DNA of 64,000 bases from Clostridiaceae bacterium (GCA_910574345.1 CAJSZV010000003.1:186001-250000); one strand, 5' to 3'. Counted from the first letter of the stretch, positions 1-9,168 are shown. Notes: generated by a model not told the origin, from the sequence alone. A program made the numbers and translations.

Positions 1-1440
1 GGGGAACAGACAGAATTCTTAAGAAAGCTGGACTATTCCAAGCAGGCTCAGGTACTGTTAAAAATTATCCGTATTTCTGGAGACAAGAGCGGGGACAGAG
101 TTTCCGAGACTGTAAAGGAAATCAGCGTGGCGCTGAACCGGCAAAAGCCAATTAAGATGGAGGATATTGCATTTACCTTACCCTTTATAGAAAAACTTGC
201 AAGGTATCTGGAGCGAAGAGATGCAGGTGATCAGGAAAGATTTCTGTTAGTGCGGCGGGGGGAAGAAAGCGGCATGGGTCAGGAGATGGATCTGGTAGAA
301 TTCGCCAGGGCCCGACTGGCCTGTATCGGTCGTCCGGGAGAGGCCAGAAGCCAGGGATCGGGAACTCTTTTGAAGATTCAGACAGAAGAAGATGCAGGGG
401 ATACATTCCAAAGGAAAGATATCTTCGTGCCGGAATGGATGGAGGCAGACGAGGAAGAAGAACCGGATCTGTTTCGACATCATTATGGCGCCTTGTGGTT
501 TGCCCATGAAACTGCGAAGGAATACGATAAACAGAGAAAGACTGCTGCAAAAGGCGAAAGCAGCCATATTGCCTCTGTCATCAATAACGGGAAATGGTAT
601 TTTACGGCTGTTTTGGTGCAGATGCTTGGTGAACTGACGGCGGAGGTGGGAGATAAGGGAAGAGAACCATATGATTATTCAAGGTTTGCGGTTCCCTTTT
701 CTGATGTTCGTGAGAGGATTCCTGAGGCGATGAAGTGTTTTGCCAGGATTGTGGATTGCCTGGCAGAGGGGAAAGAGGAATACAGGGGGCTGAGTTCCAA
801 CCTGTTTAAGCGGAATGATCTTTACAGGGAGATTATGGGCGAGATCACAGGGGTGTATCGCACTGCCTGGCATGAGGATGAAGAGAGCAGACTGGAGAGG
901 GAAATACGGAAACTGACAGGGCTTTTCCCCGTGGCCGAGAAGGCTTTTGCACAGGCGGAGGCTGCCGCAGGGATGATGGAAGCCGGGGCAAAACTTATGG
1001 GGGCCGTCCCAGAGGCTTTGGGAGTGAACCCGGATGTTTTGGGAAGATCCGCAGAGGAGACGCCAAAGAGAAAAACCGTGAAAAAGAGGGACACCGGTTT
1101 TCTGATTCTCAATGGAAAGGAATACCGATGGACAAAACTTTCCATGGCCCAGGCCTATATAGCGGAATATATACTGACGAATTATGAGGTTACAGAGGAA
1201 CTGTTAGAAGAAGTTTCCGACTGGATGACTGACCGGGAGGAAGTGGGGACCGGAAAGACAGGATATTTCCGCTCTGTTCAGAAGATAGAGGTGAAGGGAA
1301 AGGCTTACTGGGTTGGAACCTCATCAAATATTGAGGTAAAGTGCCGCCAGGCCAGGCGCCTCTGCCGTGGGGCCGGCGTCAGGGAATACGAGATTCTATG
1401 GTATGTGGATTCATCGGAGAAACCGGTATTTTGTTCATAA
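1..1440 (+). CDS. Hypothetical protein, 5' end outside the window
   Basis: The reading frame is open from base 1 and ends at TAA 1438-1440, so 479 residues are visible and the true start lies to the left. A GTG at 127 is possible but has no Shine-Dalgarno sequence, and the frame before it reads as ordinary protein, so I treat the gene as truncated by the window edge. The protein is charged and soluble, with no signal peptide or membrane segment. A basic linker (around base 1060) separates an alpha-helical main part from a C-terminal domain of about 110 residues. I do not recognise the family and assign no function. Confidence 0.7.
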   Translation, partial: GEQTEFLRKLDYSKQAQVLLKIIRISGDKSGDRVSETVKEISVALNRQKPIKMEDIAFTLPFIEKLARYLERRDAGDQERFLLVRRGEESGMGQEMDLVEFARARLACIGRPGEARSQGSGTLLKIQTEEDAGDTFQRKDIFVPEWMEADEEEEPDLFRHHYGALWFAHETAKEYDKQRKTAAKGESSHIASVINNGKWYFTAVLVQMLGELTAEVGDKGREPYDYSRFAVPFSDVRERIPEAMKCFARIVDCLAEGKEEYRGLSSNLFKRNDLYREIMGEITGVYRTAWHEDEESRLEREIRKLTGLFPVAEKAFAQAEAAAGMMEAGAKLMGAVPEALGVNPDVLGRSAEETPKRKTVKKRDTGFLILNGKEYRWTKLSMAQAYIAEYILTNYEVTEELLEEVSDWMTDREEVGTGKTGYFRSVQKIEVKGKAYWVGTSSNIEVKCRQARRLCRGAGVREYEILWYVDSSEKPVFCS

Positions 1441-1473
1441 TGTGTCCAAAAGTTATACCAGATTCCCTGCTAT

Positions 1474-1507
1474 CTGAACTGCCAGGGGGAAACTGGTAAC
1501 AGTTCAG
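1474..1507 (+). other. Inverted repeat downstream of the first gene
   Basis: CTGAACTG (1474-1481) pairs with CAGTTCAG (1500-1507), and CCAG/CTGG pair inside it, giving a two-part stem with a 3-nt bulge and 7-nt loop. There is no T-run, so it is not a classic intrinsic terminator. It ends 9 bases before the aspartokinase -35 box and may be a transcript end or an operator. Confidence 0.4.
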
Positions 1508-1516
1508 ACAGATATC

Positions 1517-1545
1517 TTGACAGACCAGAGAGATTACGATATTAT
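1517..1545 (+). promoter_or_regulatory. Sigma-A-type promoter of aspartokinase
   Basis: TTGACA (1517-1522) is followed after exactly 17 bases by TATTAT (1540-1545). The only gene it can serve is the aspartokinase starting at 1664, which gives a leader of about 110 nt. Confidence 0.65.
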
Positions 1546-1559
1546 CATATCTTACATGA

Positions 1560-1587
1560 GCTGTTTTTTCATGTCTTATAAAACAGC
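1560..1587 (+). promoter_or_regulatory. Leader hairpin of aspartokinase
   Basis: GCTGTTTT (1560-1567) and AAAACAGC (1580-1587) form a perfect 8-bp stem with a 12-nt loop, just after the expected transcription start. The leader is too short for a lysine riboswitch (about 170-200 nt), so an RNA structure of unknown purpose is the most that can be said. Confidence 0.35.
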
Positions 1588-1663
1588 ATAACAGGACTAA
1601 TTGAAAGAGGAAGGGTGTCGGGAGATTGGGCTTTCTGGCCCCTATGGCAGAATGGAGGATATG

Positions 1664-2983
1664 ATGAAGAAAGTAGTGAAGTTTGGCGGCAGTTCCCTTG
1701 CCAGTGCCAGGCAGTTTAAGAAGGTGGGAGATATCATCCGCTCCGACAAGTCCAGAAGATATGTGGTTCCCTCTGCGCCGGGGAAGCGCAATGATAAGGA
1801 CGAGAAGGTGACGGATCTTCTGTATCAGTGTTATGATGCCGCCTCTGGGGGAACTTCATATAAGAAGATTCTGGAGAAGATTAAGAAGCGGTATGAGGAG
1901 ATTATCGACGGGCTTAACCTGAATTTGAATCTGGACTCTGAGTTTGACAGGATCGAAGAGAATTTCATCGCCAAAGCGGGCAGGGATTATGCCGCGTCAA
2001 GGGGCGAGTACTTAAACGGCCTGGTCATGGCGGAATATCTGGGCTTTGAGTTCATTGATGCTGCGGAAGTGGTGTTCTTTCATGATAACGGCGTATTTGA
2101 CGCGGAGGCTACGGATAAGGAGCTGTCAGAGCGGCTGGAGCATGTGGATCGTGCGGTGATTCCGGGATTTTATGGTTCCAGGCATGACGGAACGGTAAAG
2201 ACGTTTTCCAGAGGCGGTTCTGATGTGACAGGGTCCATCGTGGCTAAGGCGATCCATGCCGACATGTATGAGAACTGGACGGATGTGTCAGGATTTCTGG
2301 TGACGGATCCCAGGGTTGTGGAGAATCCTCAGGTCATTGAGACCATCACTTACCGGGAACTGAGAGAGCTGGCTTATATGGGAGCCAGTGTGCTCCACGA
2401 AGACGCCATCTTTCCTGTGCGCAAGGAGGGAATTCCCATCAATATCCGCAATACCAACCGTCCGGATGACAAGGGAACCCTGATTGTGGAGAGCACCTGC
2501 AGAAAGCCCAAATACACCATTACGGGAATTGCGGGAAAGAAAGGATTCTGTTCCATCAATGTGGAGAAGGCTATGATGAACTCCGAGGTGGGGTTTGGGA
2601 GGAAAGTTCTGCAGGTATTTGAAGATTACGGGATTTCCTTCGAACATATGCCTTCAGGAATTGATACTATGACTATTTTCGTCCATCAGTCAGAGTTTGA
2701 GGAGTACGAGCAGTCTGTCATCGCGGGAATCCACAGAGCCGTGGAGCCGGATTATGTGGAGATGGAGTCGGATCTGGCCTTAGTCGCCGTAGTGGGCCGG
2801 GGCATGAAGGCTACCAGAGGGACTGCGGGAAGGATCTTCTCGGCCCTGGCCCATGCCAGAGTGAACGTGAAGATGATCGACCAGGGGTCCAGTGAACTCA
2901 ACATCATCATCGGTGTGAAGGACGGGGACTTTGAGACGGCCATTAAGGCGATTTATGATATCTTTGTGACAGCGGAACTGTAG
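1664..2983 (+). CDS. lysC: Aspartate kinase
   Basis: Aspartokinase phosphorylates L-aspartate with ATP, the first step toward lysine, threonine, methionine and diaminopimelate. The 439-residue protein opens with the kinase motif KFGGSS (residues 5-10). It has the kinase-domain sequence FSRGGSDVTGS and ends in tandem ACT domains (about 300-439), with VVGRGM and a KMIDQGSSE segment typical of effector sites. ATG 1664 is chosen because GGAGG (1654-1658) lies 5 nt upstream; ATG 1661 is too close, and an upstream TTG (1601) has no ribosome site. The gene has its own promoter and no pathway neighbour, so it is probably a single-gene unit. Confidence 0.93.
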   Translation: MKKVVKFGGSSLASARQFKKVGDIIRSDKSRRYVVPSAPGKRNDKDEKVTDLLYQCYDAASGGTSYKKILEKIKKRYEEIIDGLNLNLNLDSEFDRIEENFIAKAGRDYAASRGEYLNGLVMAEYLGFEFIDAAEVVFFHDNGVFDAEATDKELSERLEHVDRAVIPGFYGSRHDGTVKTFSRGGSDVTGSIVAKAIHADMYENWTDVSGFLVTDPRVVENPQVIETITYRELRELAYMGASVLHEDAIFPVRKEGIPINIRNTNRPDDKGTLIVESTCRKPKYTITGIAGKKGFCSINVEKAMMNSEVGFGRKVLQVFEDYGISFEHMPSGIDTMTIFVHQSEFEEYEQSVIAGIHRAVEPDYVEMESDLALVAVVGRGMKATRGTAGRIFSALAHARVNVKMIDQGSSELNIIIGVKDGDFETAIKAIYDIFVTAEL

Positions 2984-3074
2984 ACGGCTTTATCTGAGAG
3001 AAACGCACCTCTCCTTAACGGCAATGGGATATACTTTCAGTATAATAGAACCAGAAGAACATGCAAAGGCCGCT

Positions 3075-3109
3075 TTTATTTCTCCGTAAAGTGTGGTATA
3101 CTAACACTT
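3075..3109 (+). promoter_or_regulatory. Extended -10 promoter with flanking dyad
   Basis: TGG directly precedes TATACT (3097-3102), an extended -10 element, with a weak -35 (TTTATT, 3075-3080). AAGTGT (3089-3094) and ACACTT (3104-3109) form an inverted repeat around the -10 that could bind a repressor. It lies 48 nt before the PPK2 gene. A second AT-rich palindrome, TATACT-ttc-AGTATA, lies at 3030-3044. Confidence 0.45.
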
Positions 3110-3149
3110 AACAAAATGTTCGGAAAATATTCCAAGGAGGGGCAAGCGT

Positions 3150-4658
3150 ATGCTGGAGAAGATTGATTTATCGAAAAAGGTGGACAAAAACACATTTAAG
3201 CAGGTTATGGAGACAGAGAGCGGAAGATTAGCCGTTCTCCAGAGAGAGTGCAAGGCGGCGGGGATTCCGGTGATGATCGTTTTTGAGGGAATGGGTGCGG
3301 CAGGAAAGGGCGTACAGATCAACCGTCTTATTCAGGCTCTGGATCCCAGGGGATTTTCCGTATATGCCACCAACACATCCAACGAAGAGGAGCAGATGAG
3401 GCCGTTTTTGTGGCGTTACTGGACGAAAACGCCGGCCAAAGGCAGAATCGCTATCTTTGACCGCAGCTGGTACTCTATCGTTCAGAGAGATCGGTTCGAC
3501 TGTCCGGATAAGGAACTGGATCTGGAGGGGGCTTTCCAGGATATCCTGTCTTTTGAAAAACAGTTAAGCGACGACGGAACGGTGATTATCAAGCTGTTCC
3601 TCCATATCTCCAGGGAGGAGCAAAGGAAGCGGTTTAAGAAACTGGATGATTCCAAGGAAAGCTCCTGGAGGGTGAATAAGCAGGACTGGAAGAGAAACAA
3701 GGAATATGACGCCTACTTAAAGATCAACGAGGAGATGCTTGAGAATACGGATACGGAGTTCGCACCCTGGACGATTATTGAATCCACAGACAGGGATTAT
3801 GCGGCGATGAAGATCATGACTACGGTAGCGGACCGCCTGGCCTATGTCCTGGAGAAGAAAAGGGAGGAGGAGAAGGTATCCTCCAAGAAGAAAAAGGACC
3901 AGATGCCCGGAGAACGGTTTCATAACGGCGTGCTGTCCGGCATTGACTTATCCAAGAGTCTCACAAAGGATGAGTACAAGAAAGAACTGGACCGTCTCCA
4001 GAGACGTCTTGAGAAGCTTCACAATGAACTGTACCGTTTACGAATCCCCGTAGTGCTGGGCTTTGAGGGCTGGGATGCAGGAGGCAAGGGCGGAGCCATT
4101 AAGCGTCTTACAAGCCATCTGGACCCCAGAGGATATCAGGTGAATCCTACGGCTTCCCCCAACGATATTGAAAAGGTACACCATTATCTGTGGCGGTTCT
4201 GGAACAATATGCCCAAGGCAGGCCACATCGCCATCTTTGACCGCACGTGGTACGGGCGCGTCATGGTGGAGAGAATCGAAGGATTCTGCACGGAAGCCGA
4301 GTGGAAGCGGGCCTATCAGGAGATCAACGAGATGGAATCCCATATGGCAAACTACGGCGCCGTGATCTTAAAGTTCTGGCTCCATATCGACAAGGATGAG
4401 CAGGAGCGCAGGTTTAAGGAGCGTATGGAGAATCCGGCCAAACAGTGGAAGATCACGGAAGAGGACTGGAGAAACAGGGAGAAGTGGGATCAGTACGAGC
4501 AGGCTGTTGACGAGATGCTGGTGCGCACCTCCACCACCTATGCCCCCTGGATTGTGGTGGAAGGCAATTCCAAATATTACGCCAGAGTCAAGGTGCTTCG
4601 GACGGTAGTGAAGGCCCTGGAAGCGAAGATAAAAGAGGTTAAGAAACAGAATTCATGA
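3150..4658 (+). CDS. pap: Tandem-domain PPK2 (polyphosphate:AMP phosphotransferase type)
   Basis: This 502-residue protein contains two PPK2 kinase domains (about 10-240 and 265-495). The first has Walker A GMGAAGKG (residues 47-54) and FDRSWYS. The second has GWDAGGKG (about 306-313) and FDRTWYG. Two-domain PPK2 enzymes of this size (class II) transfer phosphate from polyphosphate to AMP, making ADP. The second domain has the more canonical loop; in characterised two-domain members the C-terminal half is catalytic, and I infer the same here. The start follows GGAGGGG by 7 nt. The stop overlaps the next gene by ATGA, so the two are translationally coupled. Confidence 0.85.
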   Translation: MLEKIDLSKKVDKNTFKQVMETESGRLAVLQRECKAAGIPVMIVFEGMGAAGKGVQINRLIQALDPRGFSVYATNTSNEEEQMRPFLWRYWTKTPAKGRIAIFDRSWYSIVQRDRFDCPDKELDLEGAFQDILSFEKQLSDDGTVIIKLFLHISREEQRKRFKKLDDSKESSWRVNKQDWKRNKEYDAYLKINEEMLENTDTEFAPWTIIESTDRDYAAMKIMTTVADRLAYVLEKKREEEKVSSKKKKDQMPGERFHNGVLSGIDLSKSLTKDEYKKELDRLQRRLEKLHNELYRLRIPVVLGFEGWDAGGKGGAIKRLTSHLDPRGYQVNPTASPNDIEKVHHYLWRFWNNMPKAGHIAIFDRTWYGRVMVERIEGFCTEAEWKRAYQEINEMESHMANYGAVILKFWLHIDKDEQERRFKERMENPAKQWKITEEDWRNREKWDQYEQAVDEMLVRTSTTYAPWIVVEGNSKYYARVKVLRTVVKALEAKIKEVKKQNS

Positions 4659-5887
4659 GTAAAGTATTGATCATCGGCGGTGGCGCAGCTGGTATGGCAG
4701 CGGCCATCGCCGCCGCAGGTTGTGGCCATGAGGTCCATATATATGAGAAAAATGAAAAGCTGGGGAAGAAAGTCTATATTACGGGAAAGGGACGATGCAA
4801 TGTGACCAATGCCTGCGGTATGGAAGAGATGATGGCCGGCATTGTGACCAATTCCCGGTTTTTGTACAGCAGTTTTTACGGGTTTACCAACAGGGATATG
4901 ATGGAGCTGTTGGAGAGAAACGGCTGTCCTTTGAAGGTGGAGAGAGGAGGCAGGGTATTCCCTGTGTCCGACAAGTCTTCTGATGTTATCGGCGCCCTCA
5001 CAAGGCAGATGAAGGAGCTTGGAGTCAGGGTTCATCTTTTCAGCCAGGTACAGGAACTGATCATAGAAGAGGGAGTCCTAAAGGGACTGATTCTTGCCAG
5101 AGGAAAAGAAAGGGTATATGGAGATCAGGTGATCGTAGCTACAGGAGGGCTTTCCTACGAAGCCACAGGGTCTACGGGGGATGGATACCGCTTTGCCAGA
5201 GAAAGCGGCCACAAGATTAAGGAGACTTCTCCGGCTTTGGTTCCTTTCTGCGTGAAAGAGCCGGCGGTAAAAGAGCTCCAGGGCCTGTCTCTGCGCAACA
5301 TCGAAGCTGTGATTCTGGACGGGAAAAGAGAAATTTACCGGGAATTCGGAGAACTTTTGTTTACCCATTTCGGTGTCAGCGGCCCCGTTGTACTGAGCGC
5401 CAGCAGCTATGCCGCGGCAATTATCAGACAAAGGCCTTTGACTCTCTCCATTGATTTAAAGCCGGCCCTTGATGAGGAACAGCTGGATGCCAGAATCCGG
5501 AGGGACTTTGAAGAATGCTCCAACAAGCAGTTCAAGAATTCTTTAGGACATCTTTACCCGGCAAAGCTCATACCGGTGATCATGGCCCGAAGCGGCATTG
5601 CTCCGGAGAAAAAGGTCCATGAGATCACAAGGGAGGAACGGCGCAGACTTCTCATGGTATCCAAATCATTTACCCTGACTTTGACCGGGCTTCGGGGCTA
5701 TAAGGAGGCCATTATCACCCAGGGAGGCGTGGCCGTGAAGGAGGTGAATCCTTCTACTATGGAGTCCAAGCTGGTGAAAAATCTATATTTTGCAGGGGAA
5801 GTCCTTGACCTGGACGGAGTCACCGGCGGATATAATCTCCAGATTGCCTGGTCTACGGGATGGGCGGCAGGGAGCTATATTATCTGA
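4655..5887 (+). CDS. HI0933/YhiN-family NAD(P)/FAD-dependent oxidoreductase
   Basis: A 410-residue flavoprotein of the HI0933 family. It starts with the dinucleotide-binding loop GGGAAGMAAAIAAA and has the family motif TGKGRCNVTN at about residue 45. It ends with the FAD-binding segment GEVLDLDGVTGGYNLQ. Substrates of this family are mostly unknown; some relatives are called aminoacetone oxidases, which I cannot confirm here. It overlaps the PPK2 gene by 4 nt and precedes cmk. A second member of the family lies at 57664-59001, with a longer C-terminus. Confidence 0.85.
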   Translation: MSKVLIIGGGAAGMAAAIAAAGCGHEVHIYEKNEKLGKKVYITGKGRCNVTNACGMEEMMAGIVTNSRFLYSSFYGFTNRDMMELLERNGCPLKVERGGRVFPVSDKSSDVIGALTRQMKELGVRVHLFSQVQELIIEEGVLKGLILARGKERVYGDQVIVATGGLSYEATGSTGDGYRFARESGHKIKETSPALVPFCVKEPAVKELQGLSLRNIEAVILDGKREIYREFGELLFTHFGVSGPVVLSASSYAAAIIRQRPLTLSIDLKPALDEEQLDARIRRDFEECSNKQFKNSLGHLYPAKLIPVIMARSGIAPEKKVHEITREERRRLLMVSKSFTLTLTGLRGYKEAIITQGGVAVKEVNPSTMESKLVKNLYFAGEVLDLDGVTGGYNLQIAWSTGWAAGSYII

Positions 5888-5918
5888 AAAACAAAAAGAC
5901 AGAAGGAGAGACGTATAC

Positions 5919-6602
5919 ATGACGACCTATAATATTGCCATCGACGGTCCGGCAGGAGCCGGAAAAAGCACCATTGCCAAAATGGCGGCGAAAAAACTGG
6001 GATTTATCTATGTGGACACGGGAGCCATGTACCGGGCTATGGCTTTGTACATTTTGAGGCAGGGCATTGACCGGGGAGATGAGGAGGCTGTGGGAAGGGC
6101 CTGCAAAGACATGGATATCTCTCTGCGCTACGAGAACGGGGTGCAGCAGGTCTGGTTAAACGGGGAGGATGTGTCGGGACTCATCAGAACAGAGGAGGTA
6201 AGTCAGACCACTTCCGCCATCTCCGTCTATGCCCCGGTGCGGCAGAAACTGCTGCAGCTCCAGCAGGAGCTGGCCAGGACAAACAACGTGATTATGGACG
6301 GACGTGATATCGGAACCTGTGTTCTTCCCCATGCCCAGACCAAGATCTATCTGACTGCCAGCAGCCATGTGCGGGCCGTGAGACGGTTTAAAGAACTGGA
6401 AGAGAAAGGCCAGATGTGTAATTTGGAAGAAATTGAGCAAGATATAATAGAAAGGGATTATCGGGATATGCACCGTGAGATTGCTCCTCTCAAACAGGCG
6501 GAGGATGCGGTCCTCATTGATTCCTCCCATATGGCCATAGATCAGGTGTCAGACGCCATCATAAAGGCGGCAGGAGAACGGGGATTGGAGGACAGAGGAT
6601 AG
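5919..6602 (+). CDS. cmk: Cytidylate kinase
   Basis: CMP/dCMP kinase makes CDP/dCDP from ATP in nucleotide salvage and RNA turnover. The 227-residue protein has the P-loop GPAGAGKST (residues 10-18), YVDTGAMYRA and the nucleotide-binding sequence DGRDIGT, and its length matches the family. ATG 5919 is chosen because GAAGGAGAG lies just upstream; an in-frame extension to 5790 would overlap the previous flavoprotein gene by about 100 nt. The gene sits directly before ispH, and cmk-ispH-S1 is a common order in Clostridia. Confidence 0.94.
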   Translation: MTTYNIAIDGPAGAGKSTIAKMAAKKLGFIYVDTGAMYRAMALYILRQGIDRGDEEAVGRACKDMDISLRYENGVQQVWLNGEDVSGLIRTEEVSQTTSAISVYAPVRQKLLQLQQELARTNNVIMDGRDIGTCVLPHAQTKIYLTASSHVRAVRRFKELEEKGQMCNLEEIEQDIIERDYRDMHREIAPLKQAEDAVLIDSSHMAIDQVSDAIIKAAGERGLEDRG

Positions 6603-6605
6603 CCC

Positions 6606-7460
6606 ATGGAGGTAATCGTTGCGAAGACAGCAGGTTTCTGCTTCGGCGTCAGACGGGCAGTGGAACAGGTATATGAGCAGATTGATCATGGAAAGAGGCC
6701 GGTCTATACCCTGGGTCCCATAATTCACAATGAGGAAGTGGTGCGGGATCTAGAGGAAAAAGGCGTGACTGTGCTGGAAAATGAGGACGCTCTGGAAAAG
6801 GTTTTGGAGGGAACCGTGATTATCCGGTCTCATGGAGTCGGCAAGGCAGTCTACGAGAAGGCCAAAAAGCAGGGTCTTTGTATGGTGGACGCCACCTGTC
6901 CCTTTGTGAAGAAGATTCACCGCATCGTGGAGGAGCGAAGCAGAGAGGGATATCGGGTTATTATTGCGGGGGATGAGACCCACCCGGAGGTGGAAGGAAT
7001 CCGGGGTTGGGGAGATGAGAAGACTCTGGTAGTGAAAAATGAAAAAGACATAGAAAATTTACCGGATCTCACAGGTGAAAAACTGTGTATTGTATCCCAG
7101 ACGACATTTAATTACAATAAATTTAAAGAATTAGTTGAAAAATTTTCGGAAAAGGGTTATGATATATTTGTTTTAAATACGATTTGCAATGCAACACAGG
7201 AAAGACAAGTGGAAGCTGAACGTATAGCTTCGCAGGTAGATGCCATGATTGTCATAGGCGGAAAGAACAGTTCCAATACCCGCAAACTGTACGAGATATG
7301 CCGAAAGGAGTGTAAAAACACCTATTACATTCAGACTCTGGGCGATTTCGATCCTGAAAGTGTAAGTTCTGTGCGCAGCGTAGGTATTACAGCAGGGGCG
7401 TCCACCCCGAAGAATATTATTGAGGAGGTTCATACTAATGTCAGAGTTAAACGAGTTTGA
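6606..7460 (+). CDS. ispH: 4-hydroxy-3-methylbut-2-enyl diphosphate reductase
   Basis: IspH is the last enzyme of the MEP isoprenoid pathway. It reduces HMBPP to IPP and DMAPP with a [4Fe-4S] cluster. The 284-residue protein carries the three cluster cysteines: C12 in AGFCFGVRRA, C98 in DATCPFV, and one near 192 in NTICNATQ. It also has the conserved SHGVG and SQTTFN segments. The start is 3 nt after the cmk stop. The 3' end overlaps the S1 gene by 23 nt in another frame. In several Clostridia IspH and S1 are one fused polypeptide; here they are separate. Confidence 0.95.
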   Translation: MEVIVAKTAGFCFGVRRAVEQVYEQIDHGKRPVYTLGPIIHNEEVVRDLEEKGVTVLENEDALEKVLEGTVIIRSHGVGKAVYEKAKKQGLCMVDATCPFVKKIHRIVEERSREGYRVIIAGDETHPEVEGIRGWGDEKTLVVKNEKDIENLPDLTGEKLCIVSQTTFNYNKFKELVEKFSEKGYDIFVLNTICNATQERQVEAERIASQVDAMIVIGGKNSSNTRKLYEICRKECKNTYYIQTLGDFDPESVSSVRSVGITAGASTPKNIIEEVHTNVRVKRV

Positions 7461-8568
7461 ACAAATGTTGGAAGATTCATTAAAAACTATACGTACAGGA
7501 GAGATTGTCACTGGTAAGGTCATCGACGTCAAAGAAGACGAAATCGTTTTGAATATTGGCTACAAGTCCGACGGCATTATTCCAAGAAACGAATATACCA
7601 ACGAATCTGGTGCGGATCTGACTTCCCTGGTACATGTGGGTGATGAGATGGAGGCCAAAGTCATAAAGGTGAATGACGGGGAAGGCCAGGTTGCTTTGTC
7701 CTATAAGAGACTGGCAGCTGACAGAGGCAACAAAAGATTAGAGGAAGCATTTAACAATCAGGAAGTATTGACTGCAAAAGTAGCTCAGGTACTGGACGGT
7801 GGTTTGAGCGTTGTGGTTGAGGAAGCCAGAGTGTTTATTCCGGCAAGCCTGGTGTCCGATTCCTATGAGAGAGATCTGTCCAAGTATGCAGGCCAGGAGA
7901 TTGAGTTCGTGATCACAGAGTTCAATCCCCGCAGGAGAAGAATCATTGGCGACCGCAAGCAGCTTATGATCGCAAAAAAGGCCGAGATGCAGAAAGCCCT
8001 GTTTGAGAGAATCCAGGTAGGCGACAGAGTGGAAGGTACGGTTAAGAATGTAACGGATTTCGGTGCGTTCATCGACCTTGGCGGAGCAGACGGACTGCTT
8101 CATATATCAGAGATGTCCTGGGGCCGTGTGGAGAATCCTAAGAAGGTATTCAAGGCGGGTGAGGTCGTTACAACCATGATTAAGGACATCAACGGCGAGA
8201 AGATCGCCTTAAGTCTTAAGTTCCCGGAGGCCAATCCTTGGGCTGACGCTGCTTTCAAGTATGCGGCAGGCAATGTGGTGACTGGAAGAGTCGCCCGTAT
8301 GACAGACTTCGGCGCCTTCGTGGAGCTGGAGCCGGGAGTTGACGCTCTCCTTCATGTGTCTCAGATCTCCAGAGAGCATGTGGAGAAGCCGGCTGACGTG
8401 TTGTCCATCGGTCAGGAGATCGAGGCAAAGATCGTTGATTTTAATGAGCAGGACAGAAAGATCAGTCTGAGCATGAAAGCCCTTCAGATTCAGGCTGAGG
8501 CAGCAGAAGCGGAAGCAGACGTTGTGGATGTGGACGTGGAAGCTATGGCAGCAGAGGACGCTGAGTAA
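7438..8568 (+). CDS. rpsA: Ribosomal protein S1-like protein with four S1 domains
   Basis: Four S1 RNA-binding domains fill the 376 residues: about 18-88, 105-170, 190-260 and 275-345. The last two show the classic VTDFGAFIDLGGADGLLHIS pattern. This is the short Firmicutes form of S1, which binds mRNA near the ribosome. ATG 7438 is chosen because GAGGAGG (7422-7428) lies 9 nt upstream. This puts the start inside the end of ispH, implying translational coupling. The acidic C-terminus (EADVVDVDVE...) is typical of the clostridial form. A strong terminator follows. Confidence 0.9.
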   Translation: MSELNEFEQMLEDSLKTIRTGEIVTGKVIDVKEDEIVLNIGYKSDGIIPRNEYTNESGADLTSLVHVGDEMEAKVIKVNDGEGQVALSYKRLAADRGNKRLEEAFNNQEVLTAKVAQVLDGGLSVVVEEARVFIPASLVSDSYERDLSKYAGQEIEFVITEFNPRRRRIIGDRKQLMIAKKAEMQKALFERIQVGDRVEGTVKNVTDFGAFIDLGGADGLLHISEMSWGRVENPKKVFKAGEVVTTMIKDINGEKIALSLKFPEANPWADAAFKYAAGNVVTGRVARMTDFGAFVELEPGVDALLHVSQISREHVEKPADVLSIGQEIEAKIVDFNEQDRKISLSMKALQIQAEAAEAEADVVDVDVEAMAAEDAE

Positions 8569-8595
8569 GTCCCCAACATAAGAGATCAGGAAGGA

Positions 8596-8626
8596 CCGCC
8601 AGCCCTTATGGGTTGGCGGCCCTTTT
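8596..8626 (+). terminator. Intrinsic terminator after the S1 gene
   Basis: CCGCCAGCCC (from 8596) pairs with GGGTTGGCGG (to 8619) around a TTAT loop, a 10-bp GC-rich stem with one G-T pair, followed by CCCTTTT. It ends the cmk-ispH-S1 unit. Confidence 0.8.
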
Positions 8627-8680
8627 CCATGAAAGGCATCGGGGATATGACAGAAAGAATTGACAGTATAAGGGAGAAGT

Positions 8681-9097
8681 ATGAGCATGGAGATAAAAGC
8701 GATTGTGGTGGATAATTCCCCGGAGTTAAAGCAGAGGCTGGTGACCATATTGTCAGCCATGGAGGATGTGACGGTCTGCAGAAGTTTTGACGACGCCGCG
8801 GCCGCCATGCAGTATGTGGAGGAGAATCCGGTGGATCTGGTGTTTTCCGATGTGGTGATGCCGGAGATCAGCGGAATCACTCTAGCTTCCATGATTTATG
8901 AAAGAAAAGAGCACCCGGAAGTGATATTGCTTTCGGGAATTCCAGGGTTTTCTCTGGAGGCCTGGAAGATACGGGCTTTCGGGTTTATCATCAAACCTTA
9001 TACCAGGGCTCAGATTACAGAGATGCTGAAGAAGTACAGACAGGCGGTGAAGGAAGGGCTTCTGGAGCGGGATGTCGTGCATGTGGGGGAGAGGTAA
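8681..9097 (+). CDS. Single-domain response regulator (CheY-like)
   Basis: The 138-residue protein is a stand-alone receiver domain. The likely phosphorylated residue is D57 in VFSDVVMPE, followed by S85 and K105 (IIKPY), the usual switch and lysine positions. The acidic pair at the start is reduced to D11-N12, so metal binding may be weaker than in standard receivers. There is no output domain and no histidine kinase nearby, so it must act through an unseen partner. GGGAGAA precedes two possible starts, ATG 8681 and ATG 8687. It lies between two terminators and is monocistronic. Confidence 0.8.
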   Translation: MSMEIKAIVVDNSPELKQRLVTILSAMEDVTVCRSFDDAAAAMQYVEENPVDLVFSDVVMPEISGITLASMIYERKEHPEVILLSGIPGFSLEAWKIRAFGFIIKPYTRAQITEMLKKYRQAVKEGLLERDVVHVGER

Positions 9098-9139
9098 GGA
9101 TTGCCTGCCGGGATCAGATATGGGCATATGAAATTTGTA

Positions 9140-9168
9140 AGGGACTTCTGAAAAGTGGTCCTTTTTTT
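9140..9168 (+). terminator. Intrinsic terminator after the response regulator
   Basis: GGGAC (9141-9145) pairs with GTCC (9158-9161) through an imperfect stem and is followed directly by seven T residues. It also isolates the PadR operon promoter that starts 12 bases downstream. Confidence 0.7.
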
